A stretch of 64,000 bases of DNA, taken from NCBI GenBank assembly GCA_000469685.2, contig LS997565.1:47827836-47891835 (forward strand), read 5' to 3'. Source of the stretch: Haemonchus contortus (taxonomy: Eukaryota > Nematoda > Chromadorea > Rhabditida > Trichostrongylidae). The position numbers and the translations under genes are program-made. How positions within the stretch are numbered: position 1 is the first letter of the stretch; the number at the start of each line of letters is the position of its first letter. Below the pieces are notes generated by a model. It was not told where the DNA came from. It did not search any database and worked only from the letters and a program-made list of their open reading frames with translations. This document shows positions 52,060 through 63,400 of this stretch, one piece after another.

Positions 52060-52429
52060 TTCACTAATAAAGGGGAAAGAATCACGATTGGTAGATATGG
52101 CATGCAAAATGAGACAACAAAACAAAACCTCATCTCAATTGAACGTTTGAATAAACTCTAATTTCTTTACGTAAAGACTATTTACCTCAAGAAAAAGGCG
52201 TAATAGATTTGAGGGAACTTCCGCTTCCAACAAGTATAAGCCTCCTGACGTAGGATGTCACCCACTTGAAGTATTCTCGTGAAACCATCTCTTTTACAAT
52301 TCAGCTTTCGGTTGTTTCTACATCACTATCTGAAACGAACGTTGAACACAAACTTCTCGCTTCCGAAAGTTTTTTGTTAAAAAACAGCAGGTGGCGTGAG
52401 TGCAAGCTATATATTTCAGAGAATATATT
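52060..52429 (+). promoter_or_regulatory. conserved upstream block of receptor copy H with TTACGTAA
   Basis: 'tgattcactaataaagggga', 'ttggtagatatggcatgcaa', 'ctcaattgaacgtttgaata' and a perfect TTACGTAA at 52167-52174, about 255 bp before the ATG. TTTCAG at 52414-52419 is 10 bases before the ATG. Confidence 0.45.
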
Positions 52430-55400
52430 ATGGTTAATATACCACAGACTGTGATAGAAGTGGCACTTGCGCTAAATTATCTCTTTGTCATATTCATCAT
52501 TATCACATCCAAGAGGGACATCTTCAAGAACGTATTCTACATGATGTTTGTGGCTACAGGTGAGAGATCGCTCAGGTATTCTCACAATACCATAGAACTA
52601 TTTTTCTATTCACGAAAATATTTAAATTTGTTGTACCCAGATTATCAGGCCAATCAGAAAGCTCTGGCACATAAGCTCCACCTTTCTAATATGGATAAAA
52701 AGTCGTGGATAAGATTCCGACCTCGGAAAGGACTTGTAACCCTGCTTGTGTTTTTCTAGGACCGTACTCTCCATTCCTTACCGCTAACGAGACTCCACTT
52801 GCGTTCGGTATTATAAGGGAAAAGGAACACGTTGCCTAGAAGGCAAAAGTACCGGTTTGAGCCCCGCTTTATTTGGAAGTTTTGCCCACAACTGGCCATC
52901 CTAACGACGCATTCGGAGGGTCCGGGAACTTCTCCCCTAACACGGCGTCGCACATACCGCACCCGCCGCCTATCGCAGGATTGCGATGGAAGATTGGAGC
53001 GCGCAATTTGTGAGGTGGGGAGTCCTTTAAACATTTGAATTGGCCGGCCGCTCTCTTCAGTTCCAATGCGATTCTGATCGTCGTTTATATAGGAGGAGTT
53101 ATTTAAATTAATCAAGTCTAATAAACATGAAAACTAAAAAGAAACAGAAGAAAAAACGATAAAATCCAATGAAAAAGCAAGCCAGTCAAGGAAAAATTTC
53201 GCGTCCTATCGATTGGCGGGGTACGGTAATTGCAGTGAAATTTGCCGCATGCCGCAAGGGAGAATGCCGCGATAGGGGAGAAGTTCCGTTACCCCGCTTT
53301 CGGATAGGGTACCGCAGTAAAATAACAGCATTTAACAGGTACGCCAAGAAAAAACTCTACAGGGTGAGGATGGTGTAAGATTGTGACCCCCTTCTTTCTC
53401 GTAGAAATACAGCAGGATTCCGAGCGAATACGTCATTGACTGTGAAATGGTAAGCTGGATCTCTCTACTCAACACAACACAGTCGGGTGATAATTGGCCT
53501 AAAGTTGGTAGGTGGGGTTGATTCTTTTTTTTTTCGCCATAAATAAACTTAACATGGGTAGCAAAACAGGTTACGCTTGTGGAAGCCAAGTCAAATGACT
53601 CTTTCTTGGACGACAAAAGCTTGGGCTAAAATACCCAAATGGGCAAACCGCCACTGTGTGTCCTTGTTGAGATGATTGCATTGTCACGTGAAAATGATCG
53701 AAAATTACCTATCAATGAGACTCGAGGCCCAGGTGGCACTACTCCAATTCTCGAAACAAATTTCGGGATCCATTAGAAAGAGGAGTATTGAAATCGAGTG
53801 GTGTATTTATTTGTGACTGTCCGAGACGTCCTTACAGATTGGTGTTCGAAGCTAGCGGAAGCGTTACCGTGGAAATCTGTAAAAAATGCTCTGAAAATAT
53901 GATGACTTTTGATTAGAATTAATTCTTTTGTTAAATTTGAAATCCCTCGCAAACGTCGTATTGCTCTCCCAACACCAGCACCACTGCCCCGGTTTACAAA
54001 TCAATTTGAAGGTGAAATAGTTGGCAGCTAAAAGAGTTTTCTGAAATACTATAAGCACTGCCTGTTCTGATTTAGGATTTGCTGACGTGACATCCATTTT
54101 AATCAGTTGTTATTATCGAATAAACAGCGAGCTTCAATTTGGTCCAAAAGCGAGGAATTTCACCGTTGCTCTAATGGTTATCCATGGTGCAGCATTCGTT
54201 GCACATATGATCGGCAATCTGATTATCACGATTAATCGATTTTCTATACTCTGTTTGAAGAAAGACAGTGTAAGTGGTTCTATGGAAAATTAGAAGAAGT
54301 AGATCTTTTATTAGTAGACGGGTGGCGAACCAACACCGGTTGATTGCGGCTTAGGAATCTCGCTTCTGGGACTTGTATGGTTCTACAGTCTGCCTCCTCA
54401 CTGCTCACGCACACTTTAGTTTTGGACACGGAAAAACGTACGGATCATAATTTGTCTACAGTACACTTGTGCATTTGCGGCTTTAGTACCGGCGATCGGA
54501 GTGGTTATGGTATACGTCAAAAACAATGATGGATCTTTCTCTATAGTGGAATGCGCAAACAAGACGAATTGGTTAGTTGATAGCAGTGAACTGCTACAAA
54601 TTGATAAGAGCGTAATCGAAAAAAGAATTGAAGTAAAACCCTGGTTTTCAGTTTTTGGGATCTGCAAATATTCCGTAGATGCGCTGAGTAAGTACTCGCA
54701 CAGTGTGTGAGGGTTGTTCATGTAGTTCTCCATAGAAGTCATGTAAACATCCTGAAGCCTACTGGCTAACGTAGAAGCAACGAAGGTCCTGACTCGTCAA
54801 CTGAAACCCGATCTATTCAGGATAAAAGTTTTTAGACAGAGGTCGTCCTACCTAGGATTCGCCCAGCACTTTCATTCAATAAGGTGGGGGTGTTTCGAAT
54901 GAGCAATTGCCCAAACAATGGCTAGCCGATGTGCAATTCAGTGCTTTTGTTTTCTAAACGAATCGGTACCAGCTAACCCTGGAGAGATAAGACCCTAGGC
55001 CAGCATCCATATGGAATTCGATCTCACTATCATGGGTAGATGATCCCCACCCATATTTACCCTTTAGGCCGTTCGAGAACTTTCGGCCACCACTGCAGCT
55101 GTACCATATCTACATTGCTCAGCTCGTTTGGTATGGTGCGAGAGTTTTGGGTTGAAAATCCTGATGGCGATTGATGCTAGCGAAGAATTTAATTATGGAA
55201 AAAAATCAAGCCCAAGAAGTTTGGCTCTCTCTATCCCTTCATGCCCATCCCTGTCATTTTGATTGGCCGTACATTCACTGTCGCTGACTTTTTATAGAAC
55301 CACGAAAGCGAAGTATGTAGTACCACTTCTGTGAAAATGATGAATCAACCTTTCAGACCAACGAATTTACCTACATTGGAGCAGCTGTATTATACGCTGT

Positions 55401-56729
55401 GATAGGTATTATCCTGAACGTCAAGATGCTTGTTTATTTACACAAAATGCTAAAGCTCAGCGACTCTGCGAGAATGGCTGTTCATGAAAAGGTTAGCAGA
55501 GTGGAGTTCCTCATGGTTGAAAATCACGATCACCTAACCGGAATTTGGAATGATGCTTTCAGAAATTGCACAGATCATACTCGATCACGAAAGCCCTTTT
55601 CGAAGGTTTTTCTGAAAAGTGATGCATAGTTAGATTGGATGTGGAGTTTTTTTTGAAATCAGCAATGATATCAAACAATTTATTCAGGGCATGGCGTTTT
55701 GCACACTTATTGTGTTCGGGTTTACTATGATGATGTGTACTCAACAAATCCTGAGGGGAATGGCCATCCTGACTGACAACACAGAATTCAATAATTGGAT
55801 AACAATACACGTTGGTGATGTTTATGTATTCACAGTAATCACCACTTAATGGTATAAGCACGACGTACCCGAAGATTTCATAATATCAAGAGCATCCTCT
55901 TCTACCTTCCTGTTTTGGCCTTTGAGGTATTCAAACCCTCAAGGCCTAGTTCCTTACACCAATTTCAATAGTTGTCAGTAGCGTAGTAGACAGATTGGAA
56001 CTCGGGGGAGGGGGGAGGGGGGGGGGGGGGGGGAGGTTACAGTTTGACTAATGTAAGGTTAGATAAACAAGGAAGAATGAGCGGAATATGTAACTCGGCG
56101 AAGCCGTGAAAACTTCCAGAGCATTCTCGAATAGATTTAAAATTTTCATATTTCCTACTGTTTTTTTTTGGAAATCATCAGTTTGAAGAAGAAAGTTAAG
56201 TGAATTAATTCTTCATAACCGGGTATAATTACCAATCGCTCAGTTTACTGTATGCAATAACCCATAAACGGAGAGTGAGTAATGTAGTTTCAACTGCGGC
56301 CATAATCTGATCTGCATTCCATCCCATGAACTCGGTCTTCATCCAACACTTTCCTTTACAGCTATTCTTCCCTTTTTCATAATTCTCATACTATATTGAA
56401 GTAAAGTATAAGATTTTGGCAGTTTTGGCAGCGTGAGCTCTCATTTGCTTTCAATCCATCTTTGATGAGAACATCCTCTGTGCTTAATTATAGCACTATA
56501 TAAGAAATAACATACCTTTCACGCTTTTCAGTACTTCTGGATCAACGACGTTATGGTCAGTATTCCGCCATGCATTCAACTGATACTAAATTCGGAACTG
56601 CGTCGTGACATAATCAGCTTCTTTCGATGTCGACGACATCGAAACAATCCTGTCAGATCTACTGTTCTGTTCAGTAATCGACATCCCGGTTTGGATAGCA
56701 GTCATCAGGGCCGGTCGAACGCTAAATAA
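52430..56729 (+). CDS. Srv-like 7TM chemoreceptor, copy H (6 exons; one base short in exon 3)
   Basis: Predicted exons: 52430-52559, 54076-54269, 54420-54571 (or to 54545), 55357-55491, 55688-55810, 56532-56729. All exons read well except the end of exon 3, which lacks one base near 54550: the usual donor would leave a TG, giving TGA at the junction with exon 4. If GTGGAA at 54546 is the donor, exon 3 is 126 bases in phase and the protein has 301 residues, missing about nine in the TM4-TM5 loop. Exon 1 is near copy E; exons 2 to 5 (FGPK; TNEFTYIG; MMMCTQQILRGMAI) near copy D; exon 6 (RSTVLFSNRHPGLD) near F and G. AATAAA at 56732. Either a recent pseudogene or a gene with a shifted splice. Confidence 0.7.
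52715..52795 (-). repeat. tRNA-like SINE piece in intron 1 of copy H
   Basis: The reverse strand has GAGTCTCGTTAGCGGTAAGG, GAGAGTACGGTCCTAG and a decayed T-arm part. Same place as in D, F and G. The MITE at 52918 lies just downstream. Confidence 0.5.
52918..53295 (+). mobile_element. non-autonomous TIR element (MITE), second copy
   Basis: Starts GGGTCCGGGAACTTCTCCCC and ends GGGGAGAAGTTCCGTTACCC; it is an inverted near-copy of 28536-28915. Flanks GCATTCGGA (52909-52917) and GCTTTCGGA (53296-53304) are a 9-bp target duplication with one change. Copy E retains the unfilled site ('aacgctttcggatcg', about 24051). Lies in intron 1 of receptor H. Confidence 0.85.
54790..55075 (-). repeat. old SINE copy in intron 3 of copy H
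   Basis: 'caattgcccaaacaatggct', 'cagtgcttttgttttc' and 'aacgaatcggtacc' match the same intron of copy D (19080-19170) and the SINE at 38239-38539. Confidence 0.55.
56002..56033. repeat. poly-G tract in intron 5 of copy H
   Basis: G-rich run ending in 17 consecutive G (56017-56033). Shorter G-rich runs occur at the same intronic place in F (33744-33753) and G (about 45758). Length is likely unreliable in the assembly. Confidence 0.9.
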
Positions 56730-56737
56730 TGAATAAA

Positions 56738-57660
56738 TATTAAGAAAGTCCTCCGTTTTAATGTCGTTTTTGCACTTCAGCATGTATGCCTTTGCTTTTG
56801 TCAGATATGTTTTGATTCCCAACTTTGGAGTACTTCTCCAAAAAAAACCCTAGATCGTGGTTTCGAGGGCCTTGCTTGTCATGAGCTCCCAAGTCATTGC
56901 CTTTCTTACCGGATGAATCTCTAGTCTTTTCAGCGATTTTGGCACTAAATGTCGTCATGCATTGTGAGCCATTCCAAACAGGTAAGCTTTATGTAAGGGA
57001 AGCTCCTCGAGGTGTCATTTCCTCACCAAGGAAGAAAAGAAGGGAAGAAAAGGAATTGGTGACCAAATCATCATTGATACGAACCAGATAGAAGAATTCT
57101 CATAAGAGCATTGTATGTGAACAGACGGAGTTCAAAAGGGTCAATTTGAATATCAGGCTACCAGAAAAGTACAAAAGAGGAATGATGAAGCGCGAGCTCT
57201 TTTGATAAGTTCAGTTTATCTTCCTAAGGAGCCGTCTTTCCCACTGAATCCCGATTTCATTCAGGATTAGACTGGGAGAACATTGGATTGCAAGGCATTC
57301 TAGGCCATCTAAGATATAACGAAGTTTTTTGTGGCCTGTAAGAAAATCTACCAGGGACACGAGCCTCTTCGAGCAATGAGTGATGTCATAGAGCCACTCA
57401 TCACTGCACTACCCTCACCATACGCTTCTTGCTTCGCGCCTCTGCGACACTCTTGCAAAGTTGTTCTGGAGCGATTTAGGTCTCAATAAACAAGTTGGGA
57501 ACGTGGCGCGCACCTCGAAATCGCTCTATAAGATCTCGCAACGTAACAAGGCCGCGTTTCGCTTACTATGCAGTTTGTAAGGCCAACATCGCGATATTCA
57601 CTCTTTTGTCGCCATATCGGTCCGTCCGGATTTGATAGTAGTAGATCGATAATCTCGAAC
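56738..57660. other. spacer after copy H, left part
   Basis: Matches the spacers after D, F and G: 'gccttgcttgtcatgagctc', 'aggaagaaaagaagggaaga', 'taagttcagtttatcttcc' and 'cactgcactaccctcacca'. No gene is recognised. Confidence 0.45.
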
Positions 57661-57677
57661 ACTATGTGGTCTTTGTG

Positions 57678-58902
57678 ATGGGCAAACCTGGATACATAAC
57701 ATTTCCATGGATATTTCTTGCATTGTTGATATTCGTACGCCTTATCGGAGTTGTACTAATGATGCTTTGGCCTCCAGTGAGTTATCAATTACCAATTATT
57801 GCTTTCTGATATGTGGGTAGCGTTTTTTCCGATAAACTTCAACTTTTTGTACTTCTACTTCTGTGGTGTATTTGTGTTTGACCACCTCTCAAAAAATATT
57901 CTGAAATAGATTCAATTGTTCAGGCTGAAGGTTCCATCAAGAGGAGAATTTTGTTGAGCGCCTGTCCATGACCTTGACTTACCATGCCTTCTGCCCATAC
58001 CCATGACTCATACTCTGATAAAAGCTAAACTCTAATCTCAGCTCTCTTGGAGATAATGAGTACGATATCTTGTGCTAGAGGCAAGTGGAAGGAGGAAGAG
58101 GAGGGAGACATGGTGGGCAGTCTATCATCATAAGAAAACTGATGAAAAGCGCCATCATTAACAAAAATGATTTTGATGAGGGTATGAGAAGAACTTGGCT
58201 ACGGTAACGAAAGTTAGCACGCCACCACGCACAGAGGTCCTGGGAATCCTGTCTCAACCGAAACAACCAGGCCTCTCATTCCTTCAAGATTGATGGTTGG
58301 CACAAAACCCGCCCAGGAGGAAATATGCATTAAACATGTACATAGGGTGTCCACCGTAATCGGTACAAAGCTCACATATGCACTCATCCTCTGCGATTAC
58401 CACGTCTGAATCGAAGTCAAATGCGGGGTTGATCCTGGGATAGAGACAACCACAAAGGTTCCAACTTTCTATCTTTACGAAAAAAGCTTAGTCGTGTGAG
58501 TAATTGCAACGGGTTAAGCTTCCATAGCGGGTGATCCCATAAGTTATGGTACGGCAAACGTGCGCACAAACTCGGGGAAATGCAACAGACTAGACGTCTT
58601 CTCTTGGACGAGTACTCGTCAGAGTACTCGTCCAAGAGAAGACGTCTAGTCTGTTGCATTTCTCCGAGTTTGTGAATGTGAAACTCGCCTCATGTGAATG
58701 TTACTGCAAAAAATAGTTATGGCTCTGGCTGTTAGAATTCGAGAAGAGTTGAAGACAAATCAGCTTCTATGCTCTATCTAATAATTTTCAGGCCGCTTTC
58801 AGTGACTATGCGTTGAGGGCGAGAACCTGTCAGAGTGAACGCGTACAACCTTCCTTAAATAATAGAAATATCCTCACAATAACGGTGAATGTTTTTCTTT
58901 GA
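57678..58902 (+). CDS. unrecognised two-exon coding remnant, copy 4 (one TM segment)
   Basis: Exon a (57678-57776) reads MGKPGYITFPWIFLALLIF then VRLIGVVLMMLWPP and ends at a good donor, GTGAGT. Exon b (58792-58902) begins after TTTTCAG: AAFSDYALRARTCQSERVQ, running to TGA. The phase 0 joint gives a hydrophobic helix followed by a basic tail. The frame upstream of the ATG meets a stop (near 57650), so any 5' exons are missing or lost. The 1.0 kb intron contains a diverged SINE (58230-58390) and a 53-bp-arm palindrome (58565-58674). Family not recognised. Confidence 0.35.
58565..58674. repeat. near-perfect palindrome, 53-bp arms, 4-bp centre
   Basis: 58565-58617 and 58622-58674 are inverted copies differing at one base; the centre is GTCA. 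The arm includes GACTAGACGTCTTCTCTTGG and GACGAGTACTC. It does not match the other repeats in the window. It can form a long hairpin, and open frames crossing it are artefacts of the symmetry. Confidence 0.95.
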
Positions 58903-59173
58903 TATTTATATTTGAATCCTTTATATGTCAACGTGAACATTTACGAATAAATTTATATGAAAAAGGCAGAGTGTCGAATGGACTATCTTCGAGAGTAATT
59001 ATTGTAACTGAAGATGAAGAGTGCAGGTTGGTTTCAACCATGAAACGTCTTCATCTGCCTGTCCTGTCCATACAGCCACTGCTTACCGTAAATCCCTAGA
59101 TTGCGATTATCTTTGATTGAATAACTGCAGTTGAGTTGTATAGTTGGTGGTGCGTGGATCAGTGGATACAATG

Positions 59174-60432
59174 AGGGCTGCCTTTTATATTTTTAGATTT
59201 GGCAACACTAGTGTAGCAATCTAGCAACTGACATCACTATCGTAAAGTTTGACTATTCTGAGGATATGTTGTGAAATTTGAGCGCGATTTGTGTTGTTTA
59301 CACTAAGTTATAAGATTTTATTTGGGCCAAATTATGGGGTTGAATCGTGAGCATTTTCGCGCGATGATTTTCTACAACTTCCGACGTGTACTAATTCAAC
59401 AGCAATGCATGGATGAACTTAGTTCAGTTTTTTGTGATGGAGCTCTATCCAAGGCCAGTGTTCATCGATGGTACAGTGAGTTCACCCGAGGTCGCGGTTC
59501 AGTCGAAGAAGAATTTCGTGGTGGTCGTACAAAATCAGTTGTTGTTGTTCCGGAAACCGTGGATACTGTGCACAAACTAATATAGCAAGACCGTCATGTG
59601 ACCTATCGTGAGATTGGGACAACCTTAGGCATTAGTGGGACCAGCATACATTCAATATTACATGAACACTTGACTGTAAAAAAAATTGTTATTGAAAAAT
59701 CTGTCAATCCCCCAAAAAAGGGACTCGTGTCGATTGGTCGAAAGAAATGGTCAAAAAATACGATCGCGGTGCTTCGAAACAATGTCTATAGCATCGAAAC
59801 AGATGATGGATCATGGATTTGTGCGTATGAGCCCGGAAGGAAACAGCAGTGTCGAACTTATGGTATTTCAAGATGAGCCAAATCCATCAAAAGCTGTTCG
59901 CGCACCAAGCACTTCCGAGCAATTGATCTCCTGTTTTTTCTGGAAAAACTGGACATGTCGCAACCGTATCACTAGAATAAGCAGAACAGTCAATTCTGAG
60001 TGGTATATCACCATTTGTTTGCCAGATGACTCCCAAAAAATCAGGAAAACCAACTGCTGATGAGGGATCACTCTTCACCACGACAATGCGAGCTCCCACA
60101 CATCGGCTTAAACAACTTCATTTTTGAGCATTTAAAACAACGATTTGACAGGGCATCAGCCATGTAGTCCCCGGGTGACTTCTTCTCATCCCGTACATAA
60201 AAAATAAAATGAGGGGTCAACGTTTTTCGACACCTGAAGAAGCCGTTGATGCGTTCAGAATCCATGTTTTAGAGTTACCTTAATCAGAGTGGCAAAAGTG
60301 CTTCGAAAATTGGTTCGAGCCCATGCAAAAGTGTATAGATCTTATTGTGGAGAATTTTGAAAGGCAGTAAAGCGATTTCCAATAAATGATATTTGTTTCT
60401 GTCCCCAAATCTCAAAATATAAAAGGCAACCT
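59174..60432 (+). mobile_element. mariner transposon, about 1.26 kb, decayed transposase
   Basis: Inverted ends AGGGCTGCCTTTTATATTTT (59174) and AGGTTGCCTTTTATATTTTG (reverse strand from 60432). The transposase starts at 59334: MGLNREHFRAMIFYNFRR, a helix-turn-helix with SKASVHRWYSEFTRGRGSVE, a stop at 59583, then VTYREIGTTLGISGTSIHSI and HEHLTVKK. Frameshifts follow; later pieces include DDGSWICAYEPG, DEPNPSKAV and NSEWYITICLP in different frames, and a C-terminal FSTPEEAVDAF (about 60220). Such mariner transposases run near 345 residues. The element is inactive by at least one stop and several frameshifts. Confidence 0.9.
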
Positions 60433-63400
60433 ATGTACAGAGCGAGGTGTTAGCTCTTCCCGTAGGTAGTCCCATTTTCTCTCGAAGATTGGATGCAACA
60501 TTGTATCAAACCCAAAAATTACTGTTTAGCTATGGAACCGAGTAACCAGCATTGTTAACGTGTGTTCGTACAATCCAGAATTTACTATAAACGATTTTAA
60601 AACAAAGTCTGGTATACGACTTTTTCATGTCAGCAGTCCAAATATGGTGAGAATTCGTTTTTCAACAAGTTGTTTCAGTTATTCTGATAAAGGGGCAAAT
60701 CAGTCATAGTTATGAGTAACTAGTGCATAGGTGAGAATGGCGAGATGCACAGCATCGGCGAATGGGTAAAACGCTCAATAAATTCTGGATATTTTGCTGA
60801 TTTTTCAAAGTTATTTACCCTTTTCGGTTTTCACAACAAAAGAAGAACGAAAATCTGAAAATATGTAATCGAAAGCCTGGTAACGCCATACCATATCAAA
60901 CCCCTGGGCATGAAGTTCACAGTGTCATCCATCAAATGGAAGCGATTGGCAATGTTAAGGAGGGGGGGGGGAGAGGGCGATTCCTTCAAACTGTTAAAAA
61001 ACATCCGAATTCCGCTGGGAATAGCAGTATTTCATGCTGTAGAGTACAGGAAGCGCCGAACTTCAATCTCTTCCCTTCTGAGCTTTTCCCATAGTTTGCA
61101 ATTATTCGACTGTTTATTACGAGACGTCGTTAATGTGAAAACTGTAATCGGTTTGAGAAAGAGTTGTCGCTAATGTTAGAAACATTCAACAGCAAAGGGA
61201 TAACGGCGGCAGCAGTCTGTTAATCTGGGGAATTCACTGATCTATCCATTGTTGGATGCCAATATCGAACACTGTACACCTAGGACCTTATTTCACAGTG
61301 AACTTCTAACTTCACTTTCAGTTTACCACAGACGATGAATGTACAATAGTGAGTGTGAACAACGCTATGCATGCCGACGCCGAAGAGGACCTGGCGGTTT
61401 GTCTTTAAAGAATCTTTTCATTCAATAACTTCTGTTAATACTTTTTTGAACCAGGTCCTGTACAAGATCTCGTGTCAAACAAATGATATAGAGACTTTCA
61501 GTAGAAGGAAGATGCCCGAGAAATTCTTTGAAATGTTCATGGCTTTTTCCATTGCAGAAGATAATCCATGGGTATTGCCGTAAACGCTCAAATTATCCTC
61601 GAAGCGCAGCTCAAATCCAGGAAATGACGAAAGAAAATTGCTTTTCTGCTCTCTTCTCGTATATCTGACGACAAAGTGTTGAGAGATTACAGGAGGTGGC
61701 TCCTACTGAAGTGGTTTTCTTCACGAGAATCAAACCGTTATTTCAAGGCACAATGCAAGGGTTGTAAAAGTAGAAGTGGCTTCTCAGACTCCTCCCTGAG
61801 GTGAACTGTGACCCCCAAGCATAGCACATGTGACTCTGTCTGATTACAAAACGGCCTAGATAGAGCGTAATGAGGACCATAAACGGGCTTAGCAGACGTC
61901 CACTTCCAAGAAGAGGAGTTTTTACTGCGTTGTGGAAGCTGAAGAGGTTGCACCTTTCCCAATGGAGCCAACATGTTGCACACATACAGCTTGCTGTAGC
62001 CTTTTCTATGCAATGGCGCACCTCAGAACAGCTAGTCCAAATACCTCTTCCATGCAGGATTTGTCGTCACATTCTCGTCCAACTCCTAATTCAACCACTG
62101 TTTCGAGGCCTTATGTTTCTCCGAGCATGCCGATTTCGCGTTTTCCTCTCCACCTTTGCACTACTCAGGACACTACGCCTATTCATTTTTTACTATTTTT
62201 TCTATTTCTTCTCTATCTTTCGATATTTTTCTAAACCTCGATACCCCAAATTTATCCTAAACGTTGGCTTTAAAGCTTCGATGCACATATATGTAGATAC
62301 TGTGATTTGTTACATGGTTTGTAATACTTAATTTCCTTGAAGTACCTTCGATGAACGTATGGTCCATCGGTTTCTCCACTGCTATGCAAAATTCTTGTTT
62401 AGCGAGTTTTACGAGAACGAAGCAAAAACACTGATTGCAAGGAAAAGGTCTTTCTTGGCTGGGTTCAGACCTGCCTTCCGCATGAAGACTTCCAAAGGGG
62501 GTTGCACTGTAAATCACGGCATAACATCGGTAGAATTCATAAAAGTGGAAAGAAGCTGATAAACAGCTTTTAAAGATGACAGCTAGTATTTACTTTAGCT
62601 ATTCAAATTTCAGATATCAACCAAATGCAAGTTTTACGCAGCAGGCTCTCATGTACAAAACTCGTCCTCGTATCATGAAGATGGTGCGCCTTGGAATACT
62701 ATCCTGGATCCGAAGCGAGACAGTAAGTTCTTTTGTTCAAAATATATGGGCTGATGTCACCAAGGTGAAGCACAAACTTGCTGTTCGAGTGTACCGCTAT
62801 TTTCCTTCAAACATTTCGATAACGCTTGATTTTCATCAAATTGTGAGGCTCGATATGTAATCGTTGAACAGTTATTGAGCGTACTTCCGAGTGCGCTCGC
62901 TATTAGCAACTAGGGCCGTATTTTTCATCACATAATATCGTCACTTTTCGGGCGAGTTTTAGTGAGTGTCTTCCAAAAAAAGACTCTTGTAAAGGGATCA
63001 CCTGTTGCACAATTCAGGGAGACGGGCAGTGGGAACTGTTTTGGGTAATCGATCCGCCGCACGCGGATGCCGCGGACAATTTGCCTCATTATAATAGTTC
63101 TGGCGTTCTTCATGCCGCTCAATCGCTATGCAATTATAACTTTTGGCTTTTGTTCCTGTATTTCTGACTTGCTGCTGCATTCTGATACAGTCCTTCACGC
63201 TCGGTGTCTCTGTCTCGCCGCGAGGCGATAATTTCTTTCCTACTGTCACACCCCGTACAATTCATAGTGCCTCACATCTGTTGTAAGTTATTGGATTTGA
63301 TTCAGTACAACCGCTCCCATCCACACTGCTACGAGTCTGAGTGAAGTATCGCGAGAGTACGAGATGCCGTTATGTTCGACGTCCATAGACTTGAAGAAGG

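Noticed and set aside
58417..58659. Minus-strand frame with a repeated DEYSDEYSSKRRR motif
   Set aside because: It crosses the 53-bp-arm palindrome and the motif is produced by its symmetry.
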